64,000 bases of DNA from Cellulomonas aerilata (GTDB taxonomy: Bacteria; Actinomycetota; Actinomycetes; Actinomycetales; Cellulomonadaceae): contig NZ_BJYY01000009.1 of the NCBI RefSeq assembly GCF_007991755.1, forward strand, positions 34,384 to 98,383, written 5' to 3'. The notes under the pieces were generated by a model. That model ran no database searches. It worked only from the letters and a program-made list of their open reading frames with translations, and had not been told where the DNA came from. Every line of letters begins with the position of its first letter. Position 1 is the first letter of the stretch. Of the stretch, positions 1-9,209 are shown piece after piece. The translations under genes and the position numbers were made by a program.

Positions 1-657
1 ATGCTCGTCTTCATCGTCCCCGTGTTCCAGGGCATGTTCGAGGACCTCGGCGGCGAGCTGCCGCTCCCGACCCGCATCCTCGTCGCAGCGAGCCACGCGA
101 TGACCTGGCTGTCACCCCTGCTCGTCCTCGCCGGGGTGGTCGGCGCCTGGTGGTGGAACAAGCACCGGTACGACGACGCCGTGCGCGCCGTCATCGACCC
201 GTTGAAGCTGCGGGTGCCGGTCTTCGGGACGCTGTTCACGAAGATCTCGATCGCCCGGTTCAGCCGCAACCTCGGCACGATGATGGGCGCCGGCGTGCCG
301 ATCCTGCACGCCCTCGACGTCGTGGGGGAGACCAGCGGCAGCTGGGCCGTGGAGCGCGCGGTCGCCGAGGTGAAGGAGAGCGTCCGCAACGGGCAGCCGC
401 TCGCCGCACCGCTCGGTGACCATCCGGTGTTCCCGCCGATGGTGGTGCAGATGATCGCGGTGGGCGAGGACGCCGGTGCGCTGGAGACGATGCTCGCGAA
501 GATCTCCGAGTTCTACGACCAGGACGTCCAGGCGACGACGGAGCAGCTGACCTCACTCATCGAGCCGCTGCTCATCGCGGTCCTCGGCACGCTCATCGGC
601 GGCATGATCATCGCCCTCTACCTGCCGATCTTCAACATCTTCACCCTCGTGGAATAG
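1..657 (+). CDS. pilC: Type IV pilus inner-membrane platform protein PilC, 3' part
   Basis: This is the C-terminal half (218 residues seen, family about 400) of the polytopic platform protein that couples the pilus assembly ATPase to pilin extrusion. A long hydrophobic stretch lies near residues 30-52, then a second T2SSF-type domain with the typical RFSRNLGTMMGAGVPIL segment near residue 86, and a C-terminal membrane segment ending in LYLPIFNIFTLVE. The first in-frame ATG falls at base 1, but the sequence before it in the family is missing, so the gene starts outside the window. It is followed by the pilin gene, and the pilB/pilT ATPases are expected upstream. The family assignment is secure; the N-terminus cannot be judged. 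Confidence 0.9.
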   Translation: MLVFIVPVFQGMFEDLGGELPLPTRILVAASHAMTWLSPLLVLAGVVGAWWWNKHRYDDAVRAVIDPLKLRVPVFGTLFTKISIARFSRNLGTMMGAGVPILHALDVVGETSGSWAVERAVAEVKESVRNGQPLAAPLGDHPVFPPMVVQMIAVGEDAGALETMLAKISEFYDQDVQATTEQLTSLIEPLLIAVLGTLIGGMIIALYLPIFNIFTLVE

Positions 658-822
658 CCCTGCCGCGCGTTCGTGCTGCCGCCGGCGGGAGCCGACCCGG
701 CGTACGGGTGAATAGCGCACGGAAACGCCACGAGGCCCTCACGCAGCTGCGGCGGGTGCCGATCCAGAAGTCACACGGCGAACGCCGACCACGTCCCCAC
801 GACTCCCGAAGGAGAGCCCACC

Positions 823-1236
823 ATGGAGGCTCGCATGCGCAAGGCCCTCGACGAGAACCAGAAGGGCTTCACCCTCGTGGAGCTGCTCGTCGTCGTCATC
901 ATCATCGGCATCCTCGCCGCCATCGCCATCCCGGTGTACCTCGGTCAGACCGGCAAGGCGAAGGACGCCGCCGCCAAGGCCGACCTGGCGAATGCCAAGA
1001 CCGCGCTTGTCATGACGCTCGTCGACAACCCGCCCGCGGCGTCGGTCTCGCTCGGGTCCATCACCGCCCTGGTTCCTGGCGCCGAAGGGTCCACGGGCAC
1101 GACCGACTTCAAGGGCAAGTACACGAAGGGCACGGCCGGCGCCGCCGACACCTTCTGCCTCCAGATCACGTCCGCGAGCACGGCGATCTTCTCGGTGCTC
1201 GACACCGGCTCCATCAAGGCCGGCGCCTGCGCCTGA
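823..1236 (+). CDS. pilA: Major type IV prepilin (PilA-like)
   Basis: A 137-residue prepilin, the likely main subunit of the fibre. The leader ends in Lys-Gly before FTLVE, so cleavage and N-methylation would occur at Phe, with Glu at mature position 5 as needed for assembly. A long hydrophobic alpha1 helix follows. The C-terminal part has two cysteines (in TFCLQ and GACA) that could form the D-region disulfide loop. The start is chosen from an AAGGAG sequence at 809-814 with eight bases to the ATG; a second ATG at 835 is possible. A strong hairpin directly follows the stop codon. The processing enzyme is encoded downstream at 3669. Confidence 0.88.
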   Translation: MEARMRKALDENQKGFTLVELLVVVIIIGILAAIAIPVYLGQTGKAKDAAAKADLANAKTALVMTLVDNPPAASVSLGSITALVPGAEGSTGTTDFKGKYTKGTAGAADTFCLQITSASTAIFSVLDTGSIKAGACA

Positions 1237-1241
1237 TCGAG

Positions 1242-1301
1242 CGTCTTGCCACAAGACGTGTGGGGTGCGACGGCGACGTCGCACCCCACACCCCTGTCTT
1301 G
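1242..1301 (+). terminator. Nested hairpins after the major pilin gene
   Basis: A perfect 15-bp inverted repeat (arms 1258-1272 and 1277-1291, loop GCGA) follows the pilin stop by about 20 bases. Flanking CAAGAC (1252-1257) and GTCTTG (1296-1301) could extend the stem across a bulge. CAAGACG can instead pair with CGTCTTG at 1242-1248 across a three-base loop, giving a mutually exclusive small hairpin. There is no U-tract, as is common in high-GC actinobacteria. It probably ends or attenuates pilin transcription, or protects its 3' end. Confidence 0.7.
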
Positions 1302-1330
1302 ACATGTTCCGCATCACGGAGGAGGGCGTC

Positions 1331-1744
1331 ATGGATGAGGACGCGGGCCGTCCCGACGACAGCGGCCTCAGCCTGGCCGAGGTGATCGTGTCGATGCTCG
1401 TCCTGGCCGTCGTCGCCATGGCGTTCCTGCCGGTGGTCGCCCGCACCACCACGGCAGCGGCCACCGAGACGGCCGTCGCCACCGCGACCAGGCTGGTGAG
1501 CCGGCAGCTCGAGCTGGCCCGGGTCAGCGGTGCGACCTGCACGGCGCTCAGGGCCACGACGGCCGACGTGGACGCCCGTGACGGCGAAAACCGCAGGTAC
1601 GCCGTCACCACCGAGCTGGTCCCGGTGGCACCGAGCACCGCGTGCCCGGGACTCGTGCGGTACACCGTCCGGGTGGCGCGCACCGGCACACCAGGCCCAG
1701 CGCTGGCCACCGGCTCGACCTACGTGCTGCTGGAGAACCCGTGA
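1331..1744 (+). CDS. Minor type IV prepilin-like protein
   Basis: A 137-residue protein with a short charged leader ending in Ser-Gly before LSLAE, then about 20 hydrophobic residues. Glu is at mature position 5, so it should be a substrate of the prepilin peptidase encoded at 3669. The ATG at 1331 is chosen because GGAGGAGGG (1318-1326) lies just ahead; an in-frame ATG at 1304 lacks such a site. The globular part has two cysteines (CTALR and ACPGL). It resembles PilV/PulI-class minor pilins, which prime the fibre. Its stop overlaps the next GTG in a GTGA junction, so the two are translationally coupled. The exact subclass is uncertain. Confidence 0.78.
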   Translation: MDEDAGRPDDSGLSLAEVIVSMLVLAVVAMAFLPVVARTTTAAATETAVATATRLVSRQLELARVSGATCTALRATTADVDARDGENRRYAVTTELVPVAPSTACPGLVRYTVRVARTGTPGPALATGSTYVLLENP

Positions 1745-2412
1745 GGACCCGACCGCTCCGGCTCCCCACCGACGACCGGGGCATCACCGCCGCCGAGATG
1801 CTGGTGTCCTCCGCACTCGTCCTCGTCTTCCTGCCGCTCGCCGGCATCGTCGTGAGCTCGGCCGTCACCACCCAGCGCGAGGTGCGGGCCACCACGGATG
1901 CCGGCATGGCGGCGCAGCTCGTCGCGGCGTCCGTGGAGGACGGGGTCCGCTTCGCGGGGACCGTGCGCCTGGACCCCTGGTCCGCCACCCACGCCAACGA
2001 ACGCCTCGTCGTCAGCACCCGTGCGGGGACGGCGAGCGTCTACACCGCCGTGTGCCAGGCGTGGTTCTACGACGCCGCGAACGAGACGCTGTCCACCAAG
2101 CGCGTCCCGGCCGGCCCCGCAGCCCCGGGCGCTCTCGCCGAGCCCGTGACGCGCGAGGAACGGGAGACCTGGACCGTGCTCGCGGAGGGCGTCACCCGCC
2201 GACCGGTCGACCCCTCGCAGGTGGACGGACAGATGCGTCCGCTGTTCACCCACTCGACGACGCCGACCGCCGGCACCGTCACGCTCGACCTGCGGTTGCC
2301 GACGTCGCCGCGGGCAGTGGGGGAGGTCGTCACCTCGCGGGACGCCGTGGTCGTGTCCACGTCCGTCACCACCCGATCACCCCGAGACATCACGAGGTCC
2401 CCGTGCTCCTGA
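1741..2412 (+). CDS. Minor prepilin-like protein (PulJ/PilW-like)
   Basis: A 223-residue protein that begins at a GTG inside the GTGA junction with the preceding gene. The leader ends Arg-Gly before ITAAE, followed by a hydrophobic helix, with Glu at mature position 5. The rest is a beta-rich globular domain with a single cysteine (VCQAW). Position and size fit the larger minor (pseudo)pilin that works with its neighbours in a priming complex. Its stop overlaps the next start by ten bases. Assignment as a prepilin is firm; the name of the subclass is inferred from order and size. Confidence 0.72.
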   Translation: MRTRPLRLPTDDRGITAAEMLVSSALVLVFLPLAGIVVSSAVTTQREVRATTDAGMAAQLVAASVEDGVRFAGTVRLDPWSATHANERLVVSTRAGTASVYTAVCQAWFYDAANETLSTKRVPAGPAAPGALAEPVTREERETWTVLAEGVTRRPVDPSQVDGQMRPLFTHSTTPTAGTVTLDLRLPTSPRAVGEVVTSRDAVVVSTSVTTRSPRDITRSPCS

Positions 2413-3656
2413 CCACGTGTCCTCGCCTCCTGAGCCCAGCCCGCCGGCGCGCGGTCCCGGTCGCTCCGACGGATGCCGGGGTGGCCATGGCCACGGTCGT
2501 CTGGGTCGTCACGCTCACCGGGATCATCGCCGCGACCCTGGCGACCATGACGGTGTTCGCCATCGGTCACACGAGCAGCAACCGCGCCTCCGTGCAGGCC
2601 GTCGCCGCTGCGGAAGCGGGGATCGACTACGCCCGCACCAGGCTCATGGACCCCACGATCTGCCGCCCGGACCCGTCCGGTGGCCCCGCAACCATCGCGA
2701 GCCCGACCCCCGGCCCGGTGTTCACCGTGCGGGTCCAGTACCAGCGCCCGAACGCGCCGACCGGGGAGTGGGTGAACGGCTGTCCGGTCGCCGAGGCCTC
2801 CGAGGTGCGCCTGCGGGCGACCGGCGACGCGATCCAGCGAGGGGTTGCCGGCCAGAGCTCGGGCGACGTCGAGACCGTCGACTCGGTCTACACCGGCAGG
2901 AAGCTCGAGTTCCCCTACGTGGAGATGACGACGCAGTCGCCGCGAGCGGGCGGGCACCTCCTGGAGTTCGCCACGGGGACCGAGGGCACGGGCCTGACGA
3001 CCCGGTCGGCGACAGCCGCCCAGTTCCCCGGACTCACCAAGGACGACTACCGGTGGCGACGGTTCGACGTCATGTCGGTCCCGGACATGGCGGCCGGACT
3101 CGGCGCCGGCCTCTCAAGCACCTGCACCCTCACCGCGACTGCGGGGGCGACCGCTCTTCGGGTCACGGTTCCGCTCAGGGTCGAGGCCCGGTCGAGCAGC
3201 TGCTCGGCGCTGCGGCTCTCCTCGGCGACCGGCGCGAGGTTCACGGTCGAGCTCGGGGCGGACCTCGTCATCTTCGCCGACCAGTTCGAGCTCAGCGGGA
3301 CGCTGGTCGTGCGCTCCACCGACGGGCTGCCGCACACGTTGTACGTCGTGCGTCCGTGGACCGGGTCGTGCGCGAGCGATGCGGCCGACGTCAAGATCGG
3401 GCGTGGAGCGGGGGGCACCGGGATCCAGACGCTGGACGGCGCGCGCGTGATGCTGTACAGCGCGGCCGGCATGGTGTTCGGGGAGTCCGGCGCGCCCCAG
3501 CAGCAGGACTTCGCCGGCCAGATCTACGCCTGCTCCCTCTGGTACCACGACAAGGTCCGCCTGACGTACGCACCAGCCACCGCGAGGATCCTCGGGAACG
3601 ACGCGCCCTGGCCTGCCACCCAGCTGGTGTCGAAGCTCGACATCCCGAACCCCTAG
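2403..3656 (+). CDS. PilX/GspK-like pilus tip protein, Glu5 absent
   Basis: A 417-residue protein starting at GTG 2403, with GAGG at 2394-2397. The leader ends Asp-Ala-Gly before VAMAT and a long hydrophobic helix. Mature position 5 is Thr rather than Glu, which is the hallmark of GspK-type tip subunits that cap the fibre. A large C-terminal domain of over 350 residues contains several cysteines. It ends the four-gene run of pilin-like genes and lies 12 bases before the prepilin peptidase. The role as tip or priming subunit follows from family knowledge and gene order, and it could also carry an adhesive function. Confidence 0.65.
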   Translation: MLLTTCPRLLSPARRRAVPVAPTDAGVAMATVVWVVTLTGIIAATLATMTVFAIGHTSSNRASVQAVAAAEAGIDYARTRLMDPTICRPDPSGGPATIASPTPGPVFTVRVQYQRPNAPTGEWVNGCPVAEASEVRLRATGDAIQRGVAGQSSGDVETVDSVYTGRKLEFPYVEMTTQSPRAGGHLLEFATGTEGTGLTTRSATAAQFPGLTKDDYRWRRFDVMSVPDMAAGLGAGLSSTCTLTATAGATALRVTVPLRVEARSSSCSALRLSSATGARFTVELGADLVIFADQFELSGTLVVRSTDGLPHTLYVVRPWTGSCASDAADVKIGRGAGGTGIQTLDGARVMLYSAAGMVFGESGAPQQQDFAGQIYACSLWYHDKVRLTYAPATARILGNDAPWPATQLVSKLDIPNP

Positions 3657-3668
3657 GCCGAGAGCCCC

Positions 3669-4442
3669 ATGTCACTCCTCGTCGCCCCGCTCGCCCTCCT
3701 CGGCCTCCTCGTCGGCTCCTTCCTCAACGTGGTCGTGTCCCGCGTGCCCGCCGGCGAGTCGGTCGTGCACCCGCCGAGCCGGTGCCCGACCTGCGGCAGC
3801 CGCATCCGCCCGTGGGACAACGTGCCGGTCCTCTCGTGGCTGGTCCTGAGGGGTCGCTGCCGGGACTGCGGCACGCGGATCTCCGCGCGCTACCCGGCGG
3901 TGGAGGCGGCGACCGCCGTCCTGTTCGCGCTGGTCGCGCTCCTCGTGGGGCCGTGGGCCGTGCCCGCCTTCGCCTACCTGGCCGCCATCGGCGTCGCGCT
4001 CGCGCTGATCGACCTCGACACCCACCGGCTCCCGAACGCGATCGTCCTGCCGTCGTACCCCGTGCTCGGGGCGCTCCTCGCGCTGGCCTCGTGGGGCACC
4101 GGCGACTGGTCGGCGCTGCTGCGGGCCGTCATCGGTGGCACGGCGCTCTGGGTGGCGTACTTCGCGCTGTGCCTGGCCAAGCCGGGCGGCATGGGCTTCG
4201 GCGACGTCAAGCTCGCCGGCCTGCTGGGTGGCGCACTGGCGTGGCTCGGCTGGGGACCGTTCGCCGTCGGCGCCTTCGGCGCGTTCGTCCTCGGCGGCCT
4301 CTTCGCGGTCGTGCTGCTGGTCACCGGCCGCGCCGGTCGGGGCAGCGGCATCCCGTTCGGCCCGTGGATGCTGCTGGGCGCCGGCCTCGGTGTCGCCGTC
4401 GGGGAGCCGCTGTGGGGTGCCTACCTGGGCCTCCTGGTCTGA
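3669..4442 (+). CDS. pilD: Prepilin peptidase/N-methyltransferase, A24 family
   Basis: A 257-residue polytopic aspartic protease that cleaves the leader after Gly and methylates the new N-terminus of the pilins encoded upstream. The N-terminal domain has the two cysteine pairs CPTC (39-42) and CRDC (64-67) of the methyltransferase zinc-type domain. The A24 catalytic core shows ALIDLDTHRLPN (about 112-123) and GFGDVKL (176-182), supplying the two catalytic aspartates. About eight membrane segments are visible. The ATG sits 12 bases after the preceding gene. The family is certain and the symbol follows from context. Confidence 0.93.
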   Translation: MSLLVAPLALLGLLVGSFLNVVVSRVPAGESVVHPPSRCPTCGSRIRPWDNVPVLSWLVLRGRCRDCGTRISARYPAVEAATAVLFALVALLVGPWAVPAFAYLAAIGVALALIDLDTHRLPNAIVLPSYPVLGALLALASWGTGDWSALLRAVIGGTALWVAYFALCLAKPGGMGFGDVKLAGLLGGALAWLGWGPFAVGAFGAFVLGGLFAVVLLVTGRAGRGSGIPFGPWMLLGAGLGVAVGEPLWGAYLGLLV

Positions 4443-4563
4443 CGGGCGACGCGGCGGGTCCTTCGCAGGACCGGCACGACGGCGCCGGGCGCAACAGGTC
4501 ACAACGGGTGATCGCCTGCCGATAGGCCGGGCGGACCACGTAGACCACAGAAGGAGCCCCGCC

Positions 4564-5628
4564 GTGCCCAAGGCAGGAGTCGTCGGCCTCGACGTCGGCA
4601 GCACGCACGTGCGCGCCGCCGAGATCCGGCTCGCGCGCGGCCGCGCAGGGGGGAATCCCGTGCCGACCCTGACCCGGTACGCCGAGGTGCGCCTGCCGCT
4701 GGGCGCCGTCCGCGACGGCGAGGTGGCCGACCCCTCCGCCGTGACGGACGCCCTCAGGCGGCTGTGGGCCGAGGGCCGGTTCTCCACCCGCGACGTCAAC
4801 ATCGGCGTCGGGAACCAGCGCGTCGTCGTCCGCGAGCTCGACCTGCCGTGGATGCCCCTGCCGCACATCCGCGCCTCGCTGCCGTTCCAGGTGCAGGAGC
4901 TCATCCCCATGCCGGTCGAGGAGGCGCTGCTCGACTACTACCCGACGGGGGAGCGCGAGGGCTCGTCCGGACGGATGGTCCAGGGCATGCTCGTCGCCGC
5001 CACCCGGGACACCGTCCGCGCGAACCTCATGGCCGTGGAGTCCGCCGGGCTGCGGACGCAGATGGTGGACCTCGGTCCGTTCGCCCTGCTGCGGTCGCTG
5101 GCCCACGGCGACCACGCGGCGCGGACCGTCGCCCTGGTCGAGATCGGCGCCCGCATCACCCAGGTCGTCATCGTCGCGCACGGCGTCCCGCGCTTCGTGC
5201 GCATGCTGCCGTCCGGCGGGCAGAACGTCACCGACGCCGTCGCCGCGGCCCTCGGCATCGCCGCGGCCGAGGCGGAGGACGTGAAGCGGGCGGTCGGGAT
5301 CGGCCGCGAGGTCGGCCCCGAGCAGGAGGCGGCCGCGGAGGCGATCAGCACCGTGGTCCGGCCGCTCGTGGAGGCCGTGCGCAACACCTTCGTCTACTAC
5401 GCGAGCAACAACACCGGGGCCGGGATCGAGGTGGCGGTCCTCAGCGGGGGCGCGTCCCAGCTCCCCGGCCTGGACCGGTACCTGGCCGCGACGAGCCGGC
5501 TGCCCGTCGTCGCCGGCGATCCGCTGGGGTCGCTGCGGGTCGTGCGTGACGAGCGCCTCCGGTCGGTCACCCGGAACGCCGCCGTCATGGCGACGCCGAT
5601 CGGTCTGGCGTACGGGGTGGCGGCATGA
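4564..5628 (+). CDS. pilM: Type IV pilus assembly ATPase-like protein PilM
   Basis: A 354-residue actin-like cytoplasmic protein that forms the inner-membrane alignment complex with PilN and PilO. GLDVGSTHVRAAEI at the N-terminus is the phosphate-1 motif. VEIGARITQVV in the middle and VAVLSGGASQLPGL near the C-terminus are the phosphate-2 and adenosine motifs. The GTG start is supported by AAGGAG at 4551-4556. A 121-base gap separates it from pilD, so pilM-pilN-pilO may have its own promoter. Its stop overlaps the pilN start in an ATGA junction. Confidence 0.88.
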   Translation: MPKAGVVGLDVGSTHVRAAEIRLARGRAGGNPVPTLTRYAEVRLPLGAVRDGEVADPSAVTDALRRLWAEGRFSTRDVNIGVGNQRVVVRELDLPWMPLPHIRASLPFQVQELIPMPVEEALLDYYPTGEREGSSGRMVQGMLVAATRDTVRANLMAVESAGLRTQMVDLGPFALLRSLAHGDHAARTVALVEIGARITQVVIVAHGVPRFVRMLPSGGQNVTDAVAAALGIAAAEAEDVKRAVGIGREVGPEQEAAAEAISTVVRPLVEAVRNTFVYYASNNTGAGIEVAVLSGGASQLPGLDRYLAATSRLPVVAGDPLGSLRVVRDERLRSVTRNAAVMATPIGLAYGVAA

Positions 5629-6299
5629 GGGCACGGACGGCGACTCTCGCCGCACCCGCCCGTCCCCAGGTCAACCTGCTGCCCGGGGACGTCCGGCAGG
5701 CCCGGACGCTCGGCGTCGTCAAGCGCTGGACGCTGGTCTCCAGCGGGGTGACGCTGCTCGCCATCGGCACCGTCGCCGCCGTCGCGCAGCTGCAGACCCA
5801 GATCGCGGACTCCGAGCTCGCGCAGGCGGACGCCGAGTCGGCCGGGATCGTGGCGGAGCAGCGCCCGTTCGCCCGGATCACCTCGCTGCGGGCCGAGCTG
5901 GAGACGCTCCGATCGGCGCGTGACCACGGGGTTGCCCAGGAGATCCTGTGGTCGGACTACCTCGGTGCGATCACAGCGGTCACCCCACCCGGCGTCGGGA
6001 TCAGCACGCTCGACTACACGGGCGCGACCCCGCTCGCCGCCGCCCCCGGCTCGGCCGACCCGCTCGTCGTGGCCGGGATCGGGGCGATCACCTTCACCGC
6101 CCTGGCCGCGGACGTGCCGGACACCGCCGCGTGGGCCGACGCCCTGGACGCCGTGCCGGGGTTCCGCGACGTCCGGGTCACCACGGTCGACCGCGCCGAC
6201 AAGGGCGGCGACCTCCGCTACGAGATGACCGGGACGATCCAGGTCGACGACGCCGCGCTGGCCCACCGCTTCGACCCGCAGCCCGAGGGGGACCGATGA
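5625..6299 (+). CDS. pilN: PilN-like pilus alignment protein
   Basis: A 224-residue bitopic membrane protein. Near the N-terminus QVNLLPGDVR matches the conserved INLLP segment through which PilN binds the PilM groove. A single membrane helix lies near residues 37-58, followed by a coiled-coil-like stretch (QLQTQIADSELAQADAE) and a ferredoxin-like periplasmic domain. It is coupled to pilM and to the next gene by ATGA overlaps, as expected for a complex made in fixed stoichiometry. The identification rests on the LLP motif, topology and context. Confidence 0.82.
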   Translation: MRARTATLAAPARPQVNLLPGDVRQARTLGVVKRWTLVSSGVTLLAIGTVAAVAQLQTQIADSELAQADAESAGIVAEQRPFARITSLRAELETLRSARDHGVAQEILWSDYLGAITAVTPPGVGISTLDYTGATPLAAAPGSADPLVVAGIGAITFTALAADVPDTAAWADALDAVPGFRDVRVTTVDRADKGGDLRYEMTGTIQVDDAALAHRFDPQPEGDR

Positions 6300-7321
6300 C
6301 CCGCCGCAATGGCTCCGTCGAATGGATCGCCGGCACGGCCGTCGTGTGCCTGCTCGCGCTGGTCGCGTCGTGGCTGCTCCTGTTCGGACCGCTGCTGGAC
6401 CAGGCCGCGGCCACGCGTGCCCAGGCCGAGCAGGTCCGCGACCAGAACGAGGCGCTGCGTGCGTCCGTGGACGCGCTGCGCGCCGACTTCGCGCACCTCG
6501 CCGAGTACGAGTCCGAGCTGACCGCCCTGGACGCCGCCGTGCCGTCGCGGGCCACGCTGACCGACCTGACACGCGAGCTGGCCGCCGCCGCGACCGCCGC
6601 CGGTGTGACGATCGTCGGGATGGACGTGTCGACCGCGGTGGCCCTCACCGGTGAGCCGGTAGCGCCGCCCGCGGCCGCCGAGGGCGCCGCCTCGGACACC
6701 GCCGCGACCACCGACCCGGCCGCGCCTGCCGCGCCGGCCGCCCCGCCGGCGGGTGCGGCCCCGGTGGCTCCGCCGGTACCCGGCATGGTCGCGATCCCGC
6801 TCAGCATCGACGTGGTCGGCTCGGTGGAGCCGGCCCGGGCGTTCCTCGCTGCGGTGCAGACCGCTCTGGACAGGCAGCTGCTCGTCACGACGCTCGCCGT
6901 CAAGGCGCTCGAGGAGTCGGACCCCACCGACAGGATGCCGGCCACCGCGGTCGGCGACGTCGAGGTGACCGTCGGCGCCCTCGCGTACGTGCTGCCGCGC
7001 TCGGACTCCGAGCCCACCGAGGACGGCGTGCCGCTGCCGGGCGGCTCCGGGGCGAACCCGTTCGTCCCGTCCGTCGAGGCACCCGCGCCCGTGCCGCCCG
7101 ACCCGGCCCAGTCGGTGGCGGACGCCGTGGCGGCGGCGATCGCCGAGGCGTCCGCGACCGCCGAGGCGGCAGCCGCCGAGCGCGCAGCCGCAGCGGCGGC
7201 GGCGGCAGCGGCGACCCAGGCAGCGTCCTCGACCCCGCCCGCGGCCACGACGACGTCGACGACCCCCGGCGTCGAGGTCGACGCCGACGCCGCACCCGCG
7301 GACCCGCCGTCCGGCGGCTGA
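6296..7321 (+). CDS. pilO: PilO-like pilus protein with Ala/Pro-rich tail
   Basis: A 341-residue bitopic protein. One membrane helix near residues 13-32 is followed by a coiled coil with repeated Glu/Arg/Ala (about 38-85) and a PilO-type domain interrupted by an Ala/Pro linker near 120-165. After the domain, about 110 residues are low in complexity and rich in Ala, Pro, Thr and Ser, including a run of ten alanines. The tail is longer than the family norm and probably extends through or along the cell wall. The start is the ATG of an ATGA overlap with pilN. The PilO call follows from topology and position; sequence similarity in this family is weak. Confidence 0.72.
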   Translation: MTRRNGSVEWIAGTAVVCLLALVASWLLLFGPLLDQAAATRAQAEQVRDQNEALRASVDALRADFAHLAEYESELTALDAAVPSRATLTDLTRELAAAATAAGVTIVGMDVSTAVALTGEPVAPPAAAEGAASDTAATTDPAAPAAPAAPPAGAAPVAPPVPGMVAIPLSIDVVGSVEPARAFLAAVQTALDRQLLVTTLAVKALEESDPTDRMPATAVGDVEVTVGALAYVLPRSDSEPTEDGVPLPGGSGANPFVPSVEAPAPVPPDPAQSVADAVAAAIAEASATAEAAAAERAAAAAAAAAATQAASSTPPAATTTSTTPGVEVDADAAPADPPSGG

Positions 7322-7461
7322 GAGCCACCGGCCGACGAGCCACCGGCCGGTCGTCCCTCGCCCCCGTCGCACGTGACGTCCCTCCGCAGCGCCGGCCCCT
7401 GCCGCGTCCGCAGCCCGGACGTGGGCCGGGACCCCTCGGCGAGCGTGGAAGGATCGACGCC

Positions 7462-8655
7462 ATGCTGCGTTGGTTGACCGCCGGAGAGTCGCACGGCCCC
7501 GCCCTCACGGGGATCCTCGAGGGGCTGCCGGCCGGCGTCGAGGTGACGACCCGGGACATCCAGGACGCGCTCGCGCGACGGCGGCTGGGCTACGGCCGCG
7601 GGGCCCGGATGAAGTTCGAGCAGGACGAGGTCCGGATCCTCGGCGGCGTCCGGCTCGGACTCAGCCAGGGCGGCCCGGTGGCCCTCGAGATCGGCAACAC
7701 CGAGTGGCCGAAGTGGGTCGACGTCATGTCCGCCGACCCGGTCGACGACCCCGAGAAGCTCAACCGCGCGCGCAACGCGCCGCTGACCCGACCCCGTCCC
7801 GGCCACGCCGACCTCGTCGGCATGCGCAAGTTCGGCTTCGACGACGCGCGCCCCGTCCTCGAGCGCGCCTCCGCCCGCGAGACCGCCACGCGCGTGGCGC
7901 TGGGGACCGTGGCGGCCAGGTTCCTGGAGCAGGCCGCCGGCATCCGGCTCGTCTCGCACGTCGTCGCGATCGGCCCGGTCGGCGTGCCCGACGACGCCCC
8001 GCTGCCCACGCCGGACGACGTCGCCCTCCTCGACGCCGACCCCGTCCGCTGCGCGCACCCACCGACGTCCGCGGCGATGGTCGCCGAGATCGACGACTGC
8101 CACCAGGCGGGGGACACCCTCGGCGGGATCGTGGAGGTCCTCGCGTACGGCGTCCCGTCGGGCGTCGGCACCTACGTGCACGGTGACCGGCGCCTGGACG
8201 CGCGGCTGGCCGCGGCGCTCATGGGCATCCAGGCGATCAAGGGCGTCGAGGTCGGCGACGGCTTCCGCACCGCGGCCCGGCGCGGCTCGCAGGCGCACGA
8301 CGAGATCGAGCGCGACCCGCTGTCCGGACGCATCCGCCGCCGCAGCAACCGTGCCGGCGGCATCGAGGGCGGCATGGCGAACGGCGAGGTCCTGCGCGTC
8401 CGCGCCGCCATGAAGCCCATCTCGACCGTCCCGCGCGCGCTGTCCACGGTCGACACCGCCAACGGCGAGCCGGCCAAGGCGCAGCACCAGCGCTCCGACG
8501 TGTGCGCGGTCCCGCCGGCCGCCGTCGTCGCCGAGGCCATGACCGCCCTGGTGCTGGCCGACGCGCTGCTGGAGAAGTTCGGCGGGGACTCCGTGGCCGA
8601 GGTCGCGCGCAACGTCGCCGGCTACCTCGCCGCGGTCCCCGAGCTGCAGCGGTGA
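7462..8655 (+). CDS. aroC: Chorismate synthase
   Basis: A 397-residue FMN-dependent lyase that converts 5-enolpyruvylshikimate-3-phosphate to chorismate, the last shikimate step. Family signatures are visible: [16 protein letters not shown] at the N-terminus, [32 protein letters not shown] and [16 protein letters not shown]. The ATG follows GGAAGGAT; this could be a Shine-Dalgarno site or a weak -10, since seven bases separate AAGGAT from ATG. It heads a tightly overlapped aroC-aroK-aroB operon, with its stop inside a GTGA junction. Length and motifs are those of an intact enzyme. Confidence 0.97.
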   Translation: MLRWLTAGESHGPALTGILEGLPAGVEVTTRDIQDALARRRLGYGRGARMKFEQDEVRILGGVRLGLSQGGPVALEIGNTEWPKWVDVMSADPVDDPEKLNRARNAPLTRPRPGHADLVGMRKFGFDDARPVLERASARETATRVALGTVAARFLEQAAGIRLVSHVVAIGPVGVPDDAPLPTPDDVALLDADPVRCAHPPTSAAMVAEIDDCHQAGDTLGGIVEVLAYGVPSGVGTYVHGDRRLDARLAAALMGIQAIKGVEVGDGFRTAARRGSQAHDEIERDPLSGRIRRRSNRAGGIEGGMANGEVLRVRAAMKPISTVPRALSTVDTANGEPAKAQHQRSDVCAVPPAAVVAEAMTALVLADALLEKFGGDSVAEVARNVAGYLAAVPELQR

Positions 8656-9209
8656 GCGGGTCCGGACCGCGCGTCGTGCTCATCGGCCCGCCCGGCGCCG
8701 GGAAGTCGACCGTGGGGCGGGCGCTCGCCCACGAGCTCAGGCTGCGGCTGCGGGACACCGACGCGGACGTCGAGGCCGGCGCCGGCAAGCCCATCCGCGA
8801 GATCTTCGTCGACGACGGCGAGCCGCACTTCCGCACCCTGGAGCGCGCGGCCGTCGCCCGGGCCCTCGAGGAGCACGACGGCGTCCTGGCGCTCGGCGGC
8901 GGCGCCGTGATGGACCCGCTGACGGAGGCCGATCTCGTCGCGTACGCCGGGCGGGGCGGCGTCGTCGTCTTCCTCGACGTGTCGCTCGCGCACGCCTCGC
9001 CGCGGGTCGGCTTCAACCAGGCCCGCCCGCTGCTGGTCGGCAACCCGCGCGCGCAGTGGCAGGCGCTCATGGAACGGCGCCGACCCGTCTACCAGCGCCT
9101 CAGCACCCTGGCCGTCAGCACGGACGGCCGCACCGCCGGGCAGGTCGCCCGGACCATCGCCGAGAGCCTGGTCTCCGGCGACGACGGACCGAAGGACGCA
9201 CAGCCGTGA
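8652..9209 (+). CDS. aroK: Shikimate kinase
   Basis: A 185-residue P-loop kinase that phosphorylates shikimate at O3. [11 protein letters not shown] is the Walker A motif (near residue 12), DTDADVE is the DTD substrate/magnesium site, and LALGGGAV is the conserved Gly-rich shikimate-binding segment. RPLLVG supplies the lid-region Arg. The GTG start lies within the aroC stop codon (GTGA). The next gene, aroB, overlaps in the same way, so the three enzymes are translationally coupled. Confidence 0.95.
   Translation: MSGSGPRVVLIGPPGAGKSTVGRALAHELRLRLRDTDADVEAGAGKPIREIFVDDGEPHFRTLERAAVARALEEHDGVLALGGGAVMDPLTEADLVAYAGRGGVVVFLDVSLAHASPRVGFNQARPLLVGNPRAQWQALMERRRPVYQRLSTLAVSTDGRTAGQVARTIAESLVSGDDGPKDAQP

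Noticed and set aside
7449..7462. AAGGAT as a leaderless -10 for aroC
   Set aside because: Spacing fits, but the first base is A rather than T and the sequence is also a fair Shine-Dalgarno site, so aroC was left out of the leaderless count.
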